A stretch of 13,859 nucleotides of DNA, from assembly GCA_031285465.1 (NCBI GenBank), contig JAITWD010000024.1:1-13859 (forward strand), in the 5' to 3' direction. The position numbers were made by a program, and so were the translations under genes. Source of the stretch: Lachnospiraceae bacterium. Its GTDB lineage: Bacteria; Bacillota; Clostridia; Lachnospirales; Lachnospiraceae. Positions 6,908-13,859 of the stretch are shown piece after piece. The number at the start of each line of letters is the position of its first letter. Position 1 is the stretch's first letter. The notes under the pieces are model-generated. The model did not search any database, was not told the origin of the DNA, and saw only the letters and a program-made list of their open reading frames with translations.

Positions 6908-9900
6908 CTACAGGAGCACCGCCGCCATAGACGCCAGCAGTTCTTCAGTAAATGCCAGAAGCATCGCCACATCACGCTCAACTACACCACACTTCTTATA
7001 GCGGAATAAAAAGTAGGGCGGTCCTTTATGACTAAAACTTAACTTTTCATGCATTTTTAATAAATCGGGGATCCGTGTCGCACAAATAGATGCATCTGCC
7101 CGCAAAGCAAAGCTGATCTCCCCATTTTTGCCCTTTATTTCGGTTATATATAACCCATGTGCATTGACCCGGATCAACGCCACCCGCAACAAATTCTCCA
7201 CCGATACCGGTATCTCACCAAATCGATCCAGCAGTTCTTCACGCATATCATCGCATTCGCTCCTGCTCTCAATGCCGGCAATACGCTTATAGAGATCTAA
7301 TTTTTGCACCTCGTTGACGATATAGGTGGGAGGGATAAAGGCATCCACATCCAAATCCACAAAGGTATTAAAGTCCTCCGTTTCACCGGTTCCTTGCAGA
7401 TGCTTAACCGCTTCGTTAAGCATCTTGCAATACAGATCATACCCCACTGCCTCCATGTGCCCATGTTGCCTTTGCCCCAGCAGATTACCCGCCCCGCGTA
7501 TCTCTAAATCCCGCATGGCGATTTTAAAACCACTGCCCAATTCGGTAAATTCCTTAATGGCTGCCAGTCGTTTCTCGGCAATCTCCTTCAACATCTTATC
7601 CCGTTTATACATTAGAAACGCATATGATGTCCGGTTAGAACGCCCCACTCGTCCCCGCAACTGATAAAGCTGTGAAAGCCCCATATTATCCGAATCATGA
7701 ATGATCATCGTATTTACATTAGAAATGTCAAGCCCCGTCTCAATAATGGTTGTGGCAACCAAAACATCAATCTCACCATTGATAAAATCATACATGATCC
7801 GCTCCAGTTCCCGCTCCTGCATCTGTCCATGTGCAAATGCCACTGCTGCTTCGGGCACAAGCTGTTGTACCGCCGCCGCCACATCGGCAATATTATTCAC
7901 CCGATTATAGACATAATATACCTGTCCGTCCCGGCTTAGCTCTCTAACGATGGCTTCACGTACCAACTCCTCATTATGCTCACAGACAAAGGTTTGGATA
8001 GGCAGACGGTCGTTTGGTGCTTCCTCCAATACACTCATATCGCGGATCCCGACCAAACTCATGTGGAGGGTGCGGGGTATGGGGGTCGCCGTCAAGGTCA
8101 GGACGTCAACACTGTCCTTCATCTGCTTTATTTTTTCTTTATGGGTAACTCCGAAACGTTGTTCCTCATCAACGATCAGCAAGCCCAGGTCCTTGTAATG
8201 TACATCGCGTGAAAGCACCCTGTGGGTTCCGATCACGATATCAACCTGACCCTTACGTAACGATTCCACCGTTTTCTTTTGTTCCGCCGCTGTTCTAAAT
8301 CGGGAAAGCAACTCAATCCGCACCGGAAAATCCTTCATCCGTTGGATAAAGGTATTATAATGCTGCTGGGCTAAAATGGTGGTCGGTACTAAATAAACCA
8401 CCTGTTTTCCCTCTTGCACCGCTTTAAATGCCGCCCGAATGGCTATTTCGGTTTTGCCATACCCCACATCACCGCAAATCAGCCGATCCATGATCTTCGT
8501 GCTTTCCATATCCTTTTTGGTTTCTCTGATCGCCGCCAATTGATCGTCGGTTTCTTCAAACGGAAACATCTCCTCAAATTCCCGTTGCCATACTGTGTCC
8601 GCTTCGTAACGGTACCCCTTATTCTCTTGACGAATGGCATACAACTGCACCAATTCCTGCGCCACTTCGCCAACCGCCTCCCGTACCTTTGTCTTAGTCC
8701 GGGTCCATTCCACACTGCCCAGCTTATTAAGCTTGGGACTTTTTGCGGCATCGGCCGATGCATATTTTTGGATCACATTAAAACCGGTTGCCAGGATATA
8801 TAAATTGCCACCATCCCGATACTCTATCTTCATATAATCCTTAACGACCTTCTCCACCTCTACCTTTTCAATTCCACGGTATACCCCCAACCCATGGTTT
8901 TCGTGAACCACATAATCGCCCACCTTCAGTTCAGTAAAGTCGTTAATTTTTCGTCCTTCATATTGTTTGCGCTTTTTTTTCTTTTTCTCACTTCCAAAAA
9001 TGTCGCTTTCCGAGATAACCGCAAATTTTAGTAGCGGATACTCAAACCCGCGTAGTACCCGACCATACCAGGTCATTATTTCCCCCGGCTGTAACTCCCG
9101 TTCTCTATCTTCCGAATAAAAAGCATTGAGTTCATGCTCTCGCAAATCTTCTGCCAATCGCGCCGCTCGGGTACGCGAACCGGATAAGAGTAATATCCGA
9201 TACCCTTTTTTCTTAAGCCGGCTCAGATCGTTCACCAAACTTTCAAAACTATTGTTATAGGAAGAAATACTCTTTACCGTTATATCGATTTTTTTATCCG
9301 CTTTTAGCAGCGGTTCCTTCATATCCAAAGCTGCCAATGAAACCACGCGGTAACGAGATAACCGCGCCGTTACAGCTTCTGCCCCCAGTAGCAGATCGGC
9401 CTGACCGGGCAATAGATATCCCTTTTCCAGACGATGTCCCATGCTTTCCCGAAACTCCATCTCCACCGCAGTGGCATGTTCCCGCACCCGCGATGGTTCA
9501 TCCAGATAAACACAGACCTCTTCTCGACCAAACAGATCGAGAAAAGAAACCGTCTCATCAAAAAAGTAACGGATATAGCTTTCCAAATTAACCATGGTTC
9601 CCCATTCAAAAAGCTGTTCGTGTAATTCCTCTATCTGACTGCGCAATCGTGCGGCCTCTTCCGTCAGAAATTCATCACGCAGTTTCTTGATCGTCACCTC
9701 ACTGTCCGCCTCAATGGCCTTCATGCCCCGCCTAAGCTGCTCCTGTGACAGCACCAATTCGGTGGCCGGATAGATACTGACCGCCTCCAGCTTCTCAATC
9801 GAACGCTGACTCAAAATATCAAAACTGCGGATGGATTCCACTTCATCCCCCCACAGTTCGATCCGAAAAGGATTGTCTTCAGTTAAGTCATAGATATCAA

Positions 9901-10432
9901 TTATCCCGCCTCTAATACTAAACTGTCCCGGTGCCTCAACCTGATCGGTTTTTTCATATCCCAAAGTGACCAGGCGTACCGCCAACTCCTGCTCATTTAC
10001 TTCGGTATGACCATCCAGATGAATAATATTATCTGCCAAATAATCAAGTGCCAACACCGGTGACATTAAGCTGTTAAAGGTGGTCACCACTGTTAGCGTC
10101 TCCCCCTCCATCAACTGACGCAGGCATCCGATCCGCTCTTTAGTCAGAAGATTTCCGTGAATATCCGCCTGATAAAAAATCAGGTCCTTTGCTGGGAACA
10201 TCGTGACTGCTCGCTCATAGAACCGATATTCTTCATATATTTCCTTCATCCTCATTTCACTGAAGGTTACGATCAATTTATATCGACATCCTACGTTTAG
10301 ACCATATACCAAATGCAATTTTTGTGATTCCGCACAACCGGTCAGCGACAAATGTTGACCCGGTGATTTTATCAATGACATCATCTCGTCATATTCGCCC
10401 AATTCCATTATGGGAGAAAGTAATGCCTTCAT
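6908..10432 (-). CDS. mfd: Transcription-repair coupling factor Mfd
   Basis: ATP-driven DNA translocase that removes RNA polymerase stalled at lesions and recruits UvrA for nucleotide excision repair. It has 1174 residues from the chosen start, matching B. subtilis Mfd (1177). The order is a UvrB-like N-terminal module, then the RNA polymerase-interacting (CarD-like) domain from about residue 500 (VGDYVVHENHGLGVYRG), preceded by a lysine-rich linker. The helicase motor follows with Walker A GDVGYGKT at 654-661, DEEQ at 755-758 and TATPIPRT. The second RecA lobe contains ETGLDISN and QLRGRVGRS, and a C-terminal regulatory domain follows. An ATG at 10444 is in frame, but a GGAGGT sits 4 bases before the ATG at 10432, which is therefore preferred. 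It follows pth by 46 bases, as in many Bacillota. No clear intrinsic terminator is seen after the stop; the transporter promoter region begins at once. Confidence 0.97.
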   Translation of the reverse strand: MKALLSPIMELGEYDEMMSLIKSPGQHLSLTGCAESQKLHLVYGLNVGCRYKLIVTFSEMRMKEIYEEYRFYERAVTMFPAKDLIFYQADIHGNLLTKERIGCLRQLMEGETLTVVTTFNSLMSPVLALDYLADNIIHLDGHTEVNEQELAVRLVTLGYEKTDQVEAPGQFSIRGGIIDIYDLTEDNPFRIELWGDEVESIRSFDILSQRSIEKLEAVSIYPATELVLSQEQLRRGMKAIEADSEVTIKKLRDEFLTEEAARLRSQIEELHEQLFEWGTMVNLESYIRYFFDETVSFLDLFGREEVCVYLDEPSRVREHATAVEMEFRESMGHRLEKGYLLPGQADLLLGAEAVTARLSRYRVVSLAALDMKEPLLKADKKIDITVKSISSYNNSFESLVNDLSRLKKKGYRILLLSGSRTRAARLAEDLREHELNAFYSEDRERELQPGEIMTWYGRVLRGFEYPLLKFAVISESDIFGSEKKKKKRKQYEGRKINDFTELKVGDYVVHENHGLGVYRGIEKVEVEKVVKDYMKIEYRDGGNLYILATGFNVIQKYASADAAKSPKLNKLGSVEWTRTKTKVREAVGEVAQELVQLYAIRQENKGYRYEADTVWQREFEEMFPFEETDDQLAAIRETKKDMESTKIMDRLICGDVGYGKTEIAIRAAFKAVQEGKQVVYLVPTTILAQQHYNTFIQRMKDFPVRIELLSRFRTAAEQKKTVESLRKGQVDIVIGTHRVLSRDVHYKDLGLLIVDEEQRFGVTHKEKIKQMKDSVDVLTLTATPIPRTLHMSLVGIRDMSVLEEAPNDRLPIQTFVCEHNEELVREAIVRELSRDGQVYYVYNRVNNIADVAAAVQQLVPEAAVAFAHGQMQERELERIMYDFINGEIDVLVATTIIETGLDISNVNTMIIHDSDNMGLSQLYQLRGRVGRSNRTSYAFLMYKRDKMLKEIAEKRLAAIKEFTELGSGFKIAMRDLEIRGAGNLLGQRQHGHMEAVGYDLYCKMLNEAVKHLQGTGETEDFNTFVDLDVDAFIPPTYIVNEVQKLDLYKRIAGIESRSECDDMREELLDRFGEIPVSVENLLRVALIRVNAHGLYITEIKGKNGEISFALRADASICATRIPDLLKMHEKLSFSHKGPPYFLFRYKKCGVVERDVAMLLAFTEELLASMAAVLL

Positions 10433-10436
10433 ATCA

Positions 10437-10442
10437 ACCTCC
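10437..10442 (-). promoter_or_regulatory. Ribosome binding site that fixes the mfd start
   Basis: GGAGGT on the minus strand, 4 bases before the ATG at 10432. The upstream in-frame ATG at 10444 overlaps this site and has a GGAAAGG only 1 base before it, too close for normal initiation. The longer form would add just MEVD. Confidence 0.7.
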
Positions 10443-10478
10443 ATGCCTTTCCACTAGTTCACTCATTATTCCTGCCAA

Positions 10479-11060
10479 CTACTTTTCTGGCATTATTTTA
10501 CGATTATACAGGTTCATTGCCTTGTCTATCCCATCTTCAAGAATACACTCAACGGCAGCAATAGCATTATTAATACATTCTTTCATTAATCGACTCTCAC
10601 TCGCATCAAAATGTCCCAGAACATATCCCGCCAGATCATAACCGGCTGGCTGGTTTCCGACACCGATTTTCATCCGAATAAATTCATCGTGCCCAAAATG
10701 TTTTATAATATTTTTAAGGCCATTATGACCGCCATCACTGCCTTTACTCCGCATCCTGATCTGACCTGGCTCTAAGCTGATATCATCGGCAATCACAATT
10801 AATTCTATCTTTTCATTAACCTTATAATAATTTATGACCTCAGCAATACATTCACCACTTAAATTCATAAAAGTAAGCGGCTTAACCAAAAACACCTTAT
10901 GTCCATATATCGAGCCTTTTCCCATTATACCCTTATGTTTAAGATCCTTTATCTTTATGTTGTGCTTACCGGCCAAACCATCGACAATATCAAAACCTAT
11001 ATTATGACGGGTTCCTTCATATTGTCTACCTGGGTTACCCAATCCTGCAATTATATACAT
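10479..11060 (-). CDS. pth: Peptidyl-tRNA hydrolase (Pth, SpoVC)
   Basis: Cleaves the ester bond of peptidyl-tRNAs released prematurely from ribosomes and recycles tRNA; essential in most bacteria. It has 193 residues, normal for bacterial Pth. Active-site elements are all present: GLGNPG with N9, TRHNIGF with the catalytic H19, LTFMNLSG with N66, the aspartate of IADD (D92), and GSDGGHNGL with N113; these match N10, H20, N68, D93 and N114 of the E. coli enzyme. ATG start with AAGGA 6 bases upstream. Its own promoter is predicted in the 336-base gap after spoVG, and it is followed by mfd 46 bases downstream, so the two are probably co-transcribed. This is the spoVC gene of the Bacillus spoVG-pth-mfd region. 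Confidence 0.97.
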   Translation of the reverse strand: MYIIAGLGNPGRQYEGTRHNIGFDIVDGLAGKHNIKIKDLKHKGIMGKGSIYGHKVFLVKPLTFMNLSGECIAEVINYYKVNEKIELIVIADDISLEPGQIRMRSKGSDGGHNGLKNIIKHFGHDEFIRMKIGVGNQPAGYDLAGYVLGHFDASESRLMKECINNAIAAVECILEDGIDKAMNLYNRKIMPEK

Positions 11061-11138
11061 AATTGTTCCTTCTCTCTATATAAAATCTTCAAAATAATAA
11101 ATCTTAAATACTTTACCCGCCTTCTTTTAAATGTAATC

Positions 11139-11168
11139 ATTGTATCAATATTTCCGTCCTTTTAGCAA
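11139..11168 (-). promoter_or_regulatory. Predicted promoter of pth-mfd
   Basis: On the minus strand the -35 box is TTGCTA (11163-11168), the spacer is 18 bases, and the -10 box is TACAAT (11139-11144) preceded by TGA, an extended -10 element. The start would fall near 11132, giving a leader of about 70 bases before the pth ATG. The match is good but not perfect. Confidence 0.6.
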
Positions 11169-11342
11169 GCCTTTCACAAATTTTATTTGTTTTGATACTG
11201 AACTATTTTTGACAGTACCTATATCCGTCATAGGAAAAGTTTAACTACATAATGTTTAACAATGTCACCGCAATTAGTATTGGGCCAATAACACTCTAGT
11301 TATCAAGTAATAATAACTGTATAAAACGGTAAATTCCAAAAC

Positions 11343-11371
11343 AAAAAAAGCAGCCTGATGACTGCCTTTTT
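11343..11371 (-). terminator. Intrinsic terminator after spoVG
   Basis: On the minus strand an A-run leads into a GCAG...CTGC stem with an 8-base loop and then seven T residues, about 25 bases after the spoVG stop. The A-run before and T-run after can extend the stem. Because both flanks are A- or T-rich it could also act on plus-strand transcription. It probably ends the glgC-glgD-spoVG transcript. Confidence 0.85.
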
Positions 11372-11396
11372 CTTATCGCCAAAATATTTTTACTAC

Positions 11397-11696
11397 TTAA
11401 AGCACAACCACCCCTTCTCCCATTTCCTCATCTGCCGGTACCAATAGTGCACTTTCATAACTCCGCAGAATTGCTCGTTGGATCATATCCCGCGTTCCTG
11501 AGTTAATTGGATGCGCAATGTCCCGATATTCGCCATCAGCCGACTGTTTACTCGGCATCGCAATAAAGACCCCCTTCTCGCCTTCGATAACCTTAATATC
11601 ATGAATCACGAACACATCATCAATCGTGATAGATACAATGGCTCTCATCTTGCCTTCCTTAGTAATTTTACGCACGCGCACATCTGTAATCTGCAT
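11397..11696 (-). CDS. spoVG: Septation / sporulation regulator SpoVG
   Basis: Small nucleic-acid-binding regulatory protein. In Bacillus it affects asymmetric septation and cortex formation, and in other Bacillota it acts as a pleiotropic regulator that binds DNA and RNA. It has 99 residues, normal for the family, with the very conserved N-terminal strand MQITDVRVRKI, then FVIHDIKVIEGEKGVFIAMPS and EYRDIAHPINS. The start is set by a textbook ribosome binding site, AAAGGAGG (11704-11711), 7 bases upstream. It lies only 21 bases after glgD, so it is probably read from the glg transcript; I see no sigma-H-type promoter (AGGATT-14-GAAT) in that gap, although one inside glgD cannot be excluded. 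An intrinsic terminator follows. Confidence 0.96.
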   Translation of the reverse strand: MQITDVRVRKITKEGKMRAIVSITIDDVFVIHDIKVIEGEKGVFIAMPSKQSADGEYRDIAHPINSGTRDMIQRAILRSYESALLVPADEEMGEGVVVL

Positions 11697-11703
11697 GCCA
11701 CAA

Positions 11704-11711
11704 CCTCCTTT
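11704..11711 (-). promoter_or_regulatory. Full-consensus ribosome binding site of spoVG
   Basis: AAAGGAGG on the minus strand, 7 bases before the ATG. It is the strongest Shine-Dalgarno match in the window, suggesting that spoVG is translated independently and more strongly than the glgD gene ahead of it. Confidence 0.85.
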
Positions 11712-11717
11712 GCAATC

Positions 11718-12836
11718 CTAAATCACATAACGGTCATTCTTCTCAACTACTATCTTGATACCATCTTCACCTTTATGATACGAATTGGCCCTTATCGTAT
11801 CACGACTCTCCACAATACAATTTTCAATATATGTATTATCACCAATATAAACATCATTCAAAATGATGGAGTTCTTTATATGGCAATTATTACCAATATA
11901 TGACTTTTTGAATATTACCGAATCTTCCACCGTTCCATTGATAATACAACCACTGGATATCAAGCTGTTCTTGATATGGGCTCCAACATTATATTTCGCC
12001 GGCGGCAGATCATCCACCTTAGAATATACATCCGGATATTGTCTGAAAAAGAAGTCTCCGGTCTCCGGTTTAAGGAAATCCATATTGGTACTGAAATAAT
12101 CTTCAACAGTTGCAATATTACTCCAGTAATCACGCAGTTTGTAGCCATAAATTCGCTTCATATTCTTATATCTGATCAAGATGTCCTTAACAAAATCATA
12201 CCGATCTTCTTCCGCACATTTCTCAATCATTTCGATCAATTGCCTTCTTCTCACCACATAGATTCCGCAGGAAACGGTATTGGTCTTTGCCACCACCGGC
12301 TTTTCTTCGAATTCTTCAATCCGGCTTTCTTCATTCATCTTGAGTATTCCGTACCGGTCAACGTTTATTTCCGGCTCCATATCCTTACAGACCACCGTAA
12401 TGTCAGCCTTACGGGCAATGTGGTACTCTAACACCTTGTTGAAATCCATCTTATAAATACAATCACCGGATGAGATGACAACATATGGCTCATGGCTATC
12501 TTTAAGGAAAGGCAGATTTTGTGCGATCGCATCGGCAGTTCCACGATACCAAAAGCTATTTTCAGCGGTTACCGCCGGTGTGAACACTACCAGTCCCCCC
12601 TGCTTACGACCAAAGTCCCACCATTTGGAAGAACTAAGATGTTCATTCAGACTGCGCGCATTATACTGGGTAAAAACCGCCACCTTCTGAATATGTGAAT
12701 TGGACATATTACTAAGCGCAAAATCAATACTCCTATAGCTTCCAGCGATGGGCATCGCGCAAACGGCGCGCTTTTGTGAAAGCTCTCTCATTCTGTAATT
12801 GTTACCGCCCGCTAAAATAATTCCGATTGCTCTCAT
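11718..12836 (-). CDS. glgD: Glucose-1-phosphate adenylyltransferase subunit GlgD
   Basis: Partner subunit of GlgC in the heteromeric ADP-glucose pyrophosphorylase of Bacillota glycogen synthesis. It is thought to modulate the complex rather than catalyse. It has 372 residues: an N-terminal nucleotidyltransferase fold (GIILAGGNNYRM, YRSIDFALSNMSNS), a middle part with FEEKP, and a C-terminal left-handed beta-helix of hexapeptide repeats (VGAHIKNSLI, SVIFKKSYIG, SIILNDVYIG). The catalytic signature is degenerate: the GGxGxRLxxLTxxxAKPA loop of active enzymes reads GGNNYRMRELSQKRAVCAMP, and the SGDHIYK motif reads SGDCIYK. The ATG overlaps the glgC stop as ATGA, indicating translational coupling; an AGGTGA inside the end of glgC may serve as ribosome binding site. 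The neighbour pair makes GlgD much more likely than a second GlgC or a GlmU relative. Confidence 0.95.
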   Translation of the reverse strand: MRAIGIILAGGNNYRMRELSQKRAVCAMPIAGSYRSIDFALSNMSNSHIQKVAVFTQYNARSLNEHLSSSKWWDFGRKQGGLVVFTPAVTAENSFWYRGTADAIAQNLPFLKDSHEPYVVISSGDCIYKMDFNKVLEYHIARKADITVVCKDMEPEINVDRYGILKMNEESRIEEFEEKPVVAKTNTVSCGIYVVRRRQLIEMIEKCAEEDRYDFVKDILIRYKNMKRIYGYKLRDYWSNIATVEDYFSTNMDFLKPETGDFFFRQYPDVYSKVDDLPPAKYNVGAHIKNSLISSGCIINGTVEDSVIFKKSYIGNNCHIKNSIILNDVYIGDNTYIENCIVESRDTIRANSYHKGEDGIKIVVEKNDRYVI

Positions 12837-13859
12837 GCTTCATCACCTGCCTTAACTAATGTTTTTCCACTGGCTAAACTCCCGTCCGGGTAATCGGCTA
12901 CTGTCGTCACTCCAAACACCACCGAATTCTTACCGATGGAAACCCCCTCGGGTATAACACTCTTCTCGCCTATTGTCACAATTCCATTACTATAAATGTG
13001 CGGATCGGTTTCGTTGTCCACTTCTTCTCCAATTCCCAGATTAACACCATTACCAACCACAACATTCTCCGCAATGATCGCTTTATTAAACTCACATCCG
13101 GCACCGATCTCGGTATAATTCATGATTATTGAATCACGTATCACGGTATCCTTACCAATAGTCACACCACAACCGATGACTGAATTATAGACCTTCCCAT
13201 AAACCCGGGTGCCTTCTCCGATAATGCTACGCTCCACCCATGTATCATCCGCAATATACTGCGGTGGCAAAATCTCACTCTTGGTATATATCTTCCAATA
13301 CTCTTCGTAGAGATTAAACTCCGGAACGATATCGATCAGTTCCATATTAGCTTCCCAATAAGACTGAAGGGTTCCGACATCCTTCCAATACCCGTTAAAC
13401 TCATACGCATAAAGTGGCGCCCCCTTCTGATGACAATAGGGGATGACATGTTTACCAAAATCAAGACCGGGTTGTTCTGCATTCGCTAAAAGCGCTTCTT
13501 TCAAAGTCGACCAATTGAATATGTATATTCCCATCGAAGCCAGATTGCTACGTGGATTCTCAGGCTTTTCCTCAAAATCGGTTATCTGCCGTTCATTATC
13601 GGTGATCATAATACCAAATCGCTTGGCCTCTTCCATTGGAACCGGCATAACCGCAATGGTAACCTCCGCTCCCTTTTCTCGATGGAATTCCAGCATAACC
13701 TCATAATCCATCTTATAAATGTGATCGCCCGAAAGAATTAATATGTATTCCGGATTAAAACTCTCCATATAATCCATATTTTGATATATGGCATTAGCTG
13801 TTCCGGTGTACCACTCACTGTTGGCACTCTTTTCATAAGGGGGCAATACCGTCACTCCG
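12833..13859 (-). CDS. glgC: Glucose-1-phosphate adenylyltransferase catalytic subunit GlgC, 5' end outside the window
   Basis: Forms ADP-glucose from ATP and glucose 1-phosphate, the committed step of bacterial glycogen synthesis. 341 residues are visible. The frame stays open to the window edge, where it reads GVTVLPPYEKS; the apparent GTG start at 13855 is an internal valine of the conserved G-V-T-V-L-P-P stretch. About 40-80 N-terminal residues, including the GGxGxRL nucleotide-binding loop, are missing. Catalytic features present are WYTGTANAIYQN, LSGDHIYKMDY (the aspartate matches the E. coli catalytic D142) and DFEEKP (the lysine matches the glucose-1-phosphate-binding K195). A C-terminal left-handed beta-helix follows (SIIGEGTRVYGKVYNSVIG and later repeats). 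It overlaps glgD by 4 bases. The intact motifs contrast with the degenerate ones of GlgD. Confidence 0.95.
   Translation of the reverse strand, partial: GVTVLPPYEKSANSEWYTGTANAIYQNMDYMESFNPEYILILSGDHIYKMDYEVMLEFHREKGAEVTIAVMPVPMEEAKRFGIMITDNERQITDFEEKPENPRSNLASMGIYIFNWSTLKEALLANAEQPGLDFGKHVIPYCHQKGAPLYAYEFNGYWKDVGTLQSYWEANMELIDIVPEFNLYEEYWKIYTKSEILPPQYIADDTWVERSIIGEGTRVYGKVYNSVIGCGVTIGKDTVIRDSIIMNYTEIGAGCEFNKAIIAENVVVGNGVNLGIGEEVDNETDPHIYSNGIVTIGEKSVIPEGVSIGKNSVVFGVTTVADYPDGSLASGKTLVKAGDEA

Larger units (their letters stand above)
11061..11396. other. 336-base intergenic region between spoVG and pth
   Basis: AT-rich and without a convincing coding frame on either strand. It contains the spoVG terminator (11343-11371) and the predicted pth promoter (11139-11168). 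Upstream of the promoter are a near-perfect palindrome TATTGG-G-CCAATA (11278-11290) and two direct copies of GTTTAAC (11239-11245 and 11254-11260). A TTGACA on the plus strand at 11209-11214 has no good -10 box and no gene after it. In B. subtilis glmU, prs and ctc lie between spoVG and pth; no trace of them is seen here. Confidence 0.6.

Noticed and set aside
11209..11240. Plus-strand promoter starting at TTGACA 11209-11214
   Set aside because: The -10 position reads TAGGAA, a poor match, and no plus-strand gene follows before the bidirectional terminator at 11343.
11697..11717. Sigma-H promoter for spoVG in the gap after glgD
   Set aside because: An AGGATT is present, but no GAAT follows at 14 bases, and the element would overlap the ribosome binding site and place the start inside the coding region.

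Overview
This 13.9 kb window comes from a low-to-mid GC, spore-former-type Bacillota, most likely class Clostridia. The GlgD and SpoVG proteins read most like those of the Lachnospiraceae and relatives. The evidence for this is the paired GlgC/GlgD ADP-glucose pyrophosphorylase subunits, SpoVG, the spoVG-pth-mfd order, strong GGAGG-type ribosome binding sites, GTG/TTG starts, and a lipoprotein substrate-binding protein. The family-level assignment is from memory of protein sequences and is tentative. Seven genes look complete and two genes run off the window ends (nicotinate phosphoribosyltransferase on the left, glgC on the right).

Layout, left to right: (1) 1-908, plus strand: the C-terminal part of nicotinate phosphoribosyltransferase (NAD salvage). 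(2) 938-6706, minus strand: a complete five-gene peptide-type (Opp/Dpp family) ABC importer, in transcription order lipoprotein, ATPase D, ATPase F, permease B, permease C. It is preceded by a near-consensus sigma-A promoter, three tandem 21-bp repeats just upstream of the -35 box, and a leader hairpin at the predicted transcription start. A 77-bp structured tandem repeat lies between the two permease genes. (3) 6908-11060, minus strand: mfd and pth, with a promoter upstream of pth. (4) 11061-11396: an intergenic stretch with that promoter and the terminator of the next unit. (5) 11397-13859, minus strand: glgC-glgD-spoVG, with a 4-bp glgC/glgD overlap and an intrinsic terminator after spoVG.

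Functionally, glgC and glgD make ADP-glucose for glycogen synthesis. spoVG, pth and mfd belong to a chromosomal block known from Bacillus and Clostridium, in which glmU and prs normally sit between spoVG and pth; here they are absent and glgCD is next door instead. The Opp-type operon is a self-contained uptake system with its own promoter.

I did not find an obviously new enzymatic or defence system. The unexplained signals are non-coding: the 77-bp repeat whose two copies carry compensatory changes in a hairpin stem, and the 21-bp repeat array with promoter and leader hairpin in front of the transporter operon.
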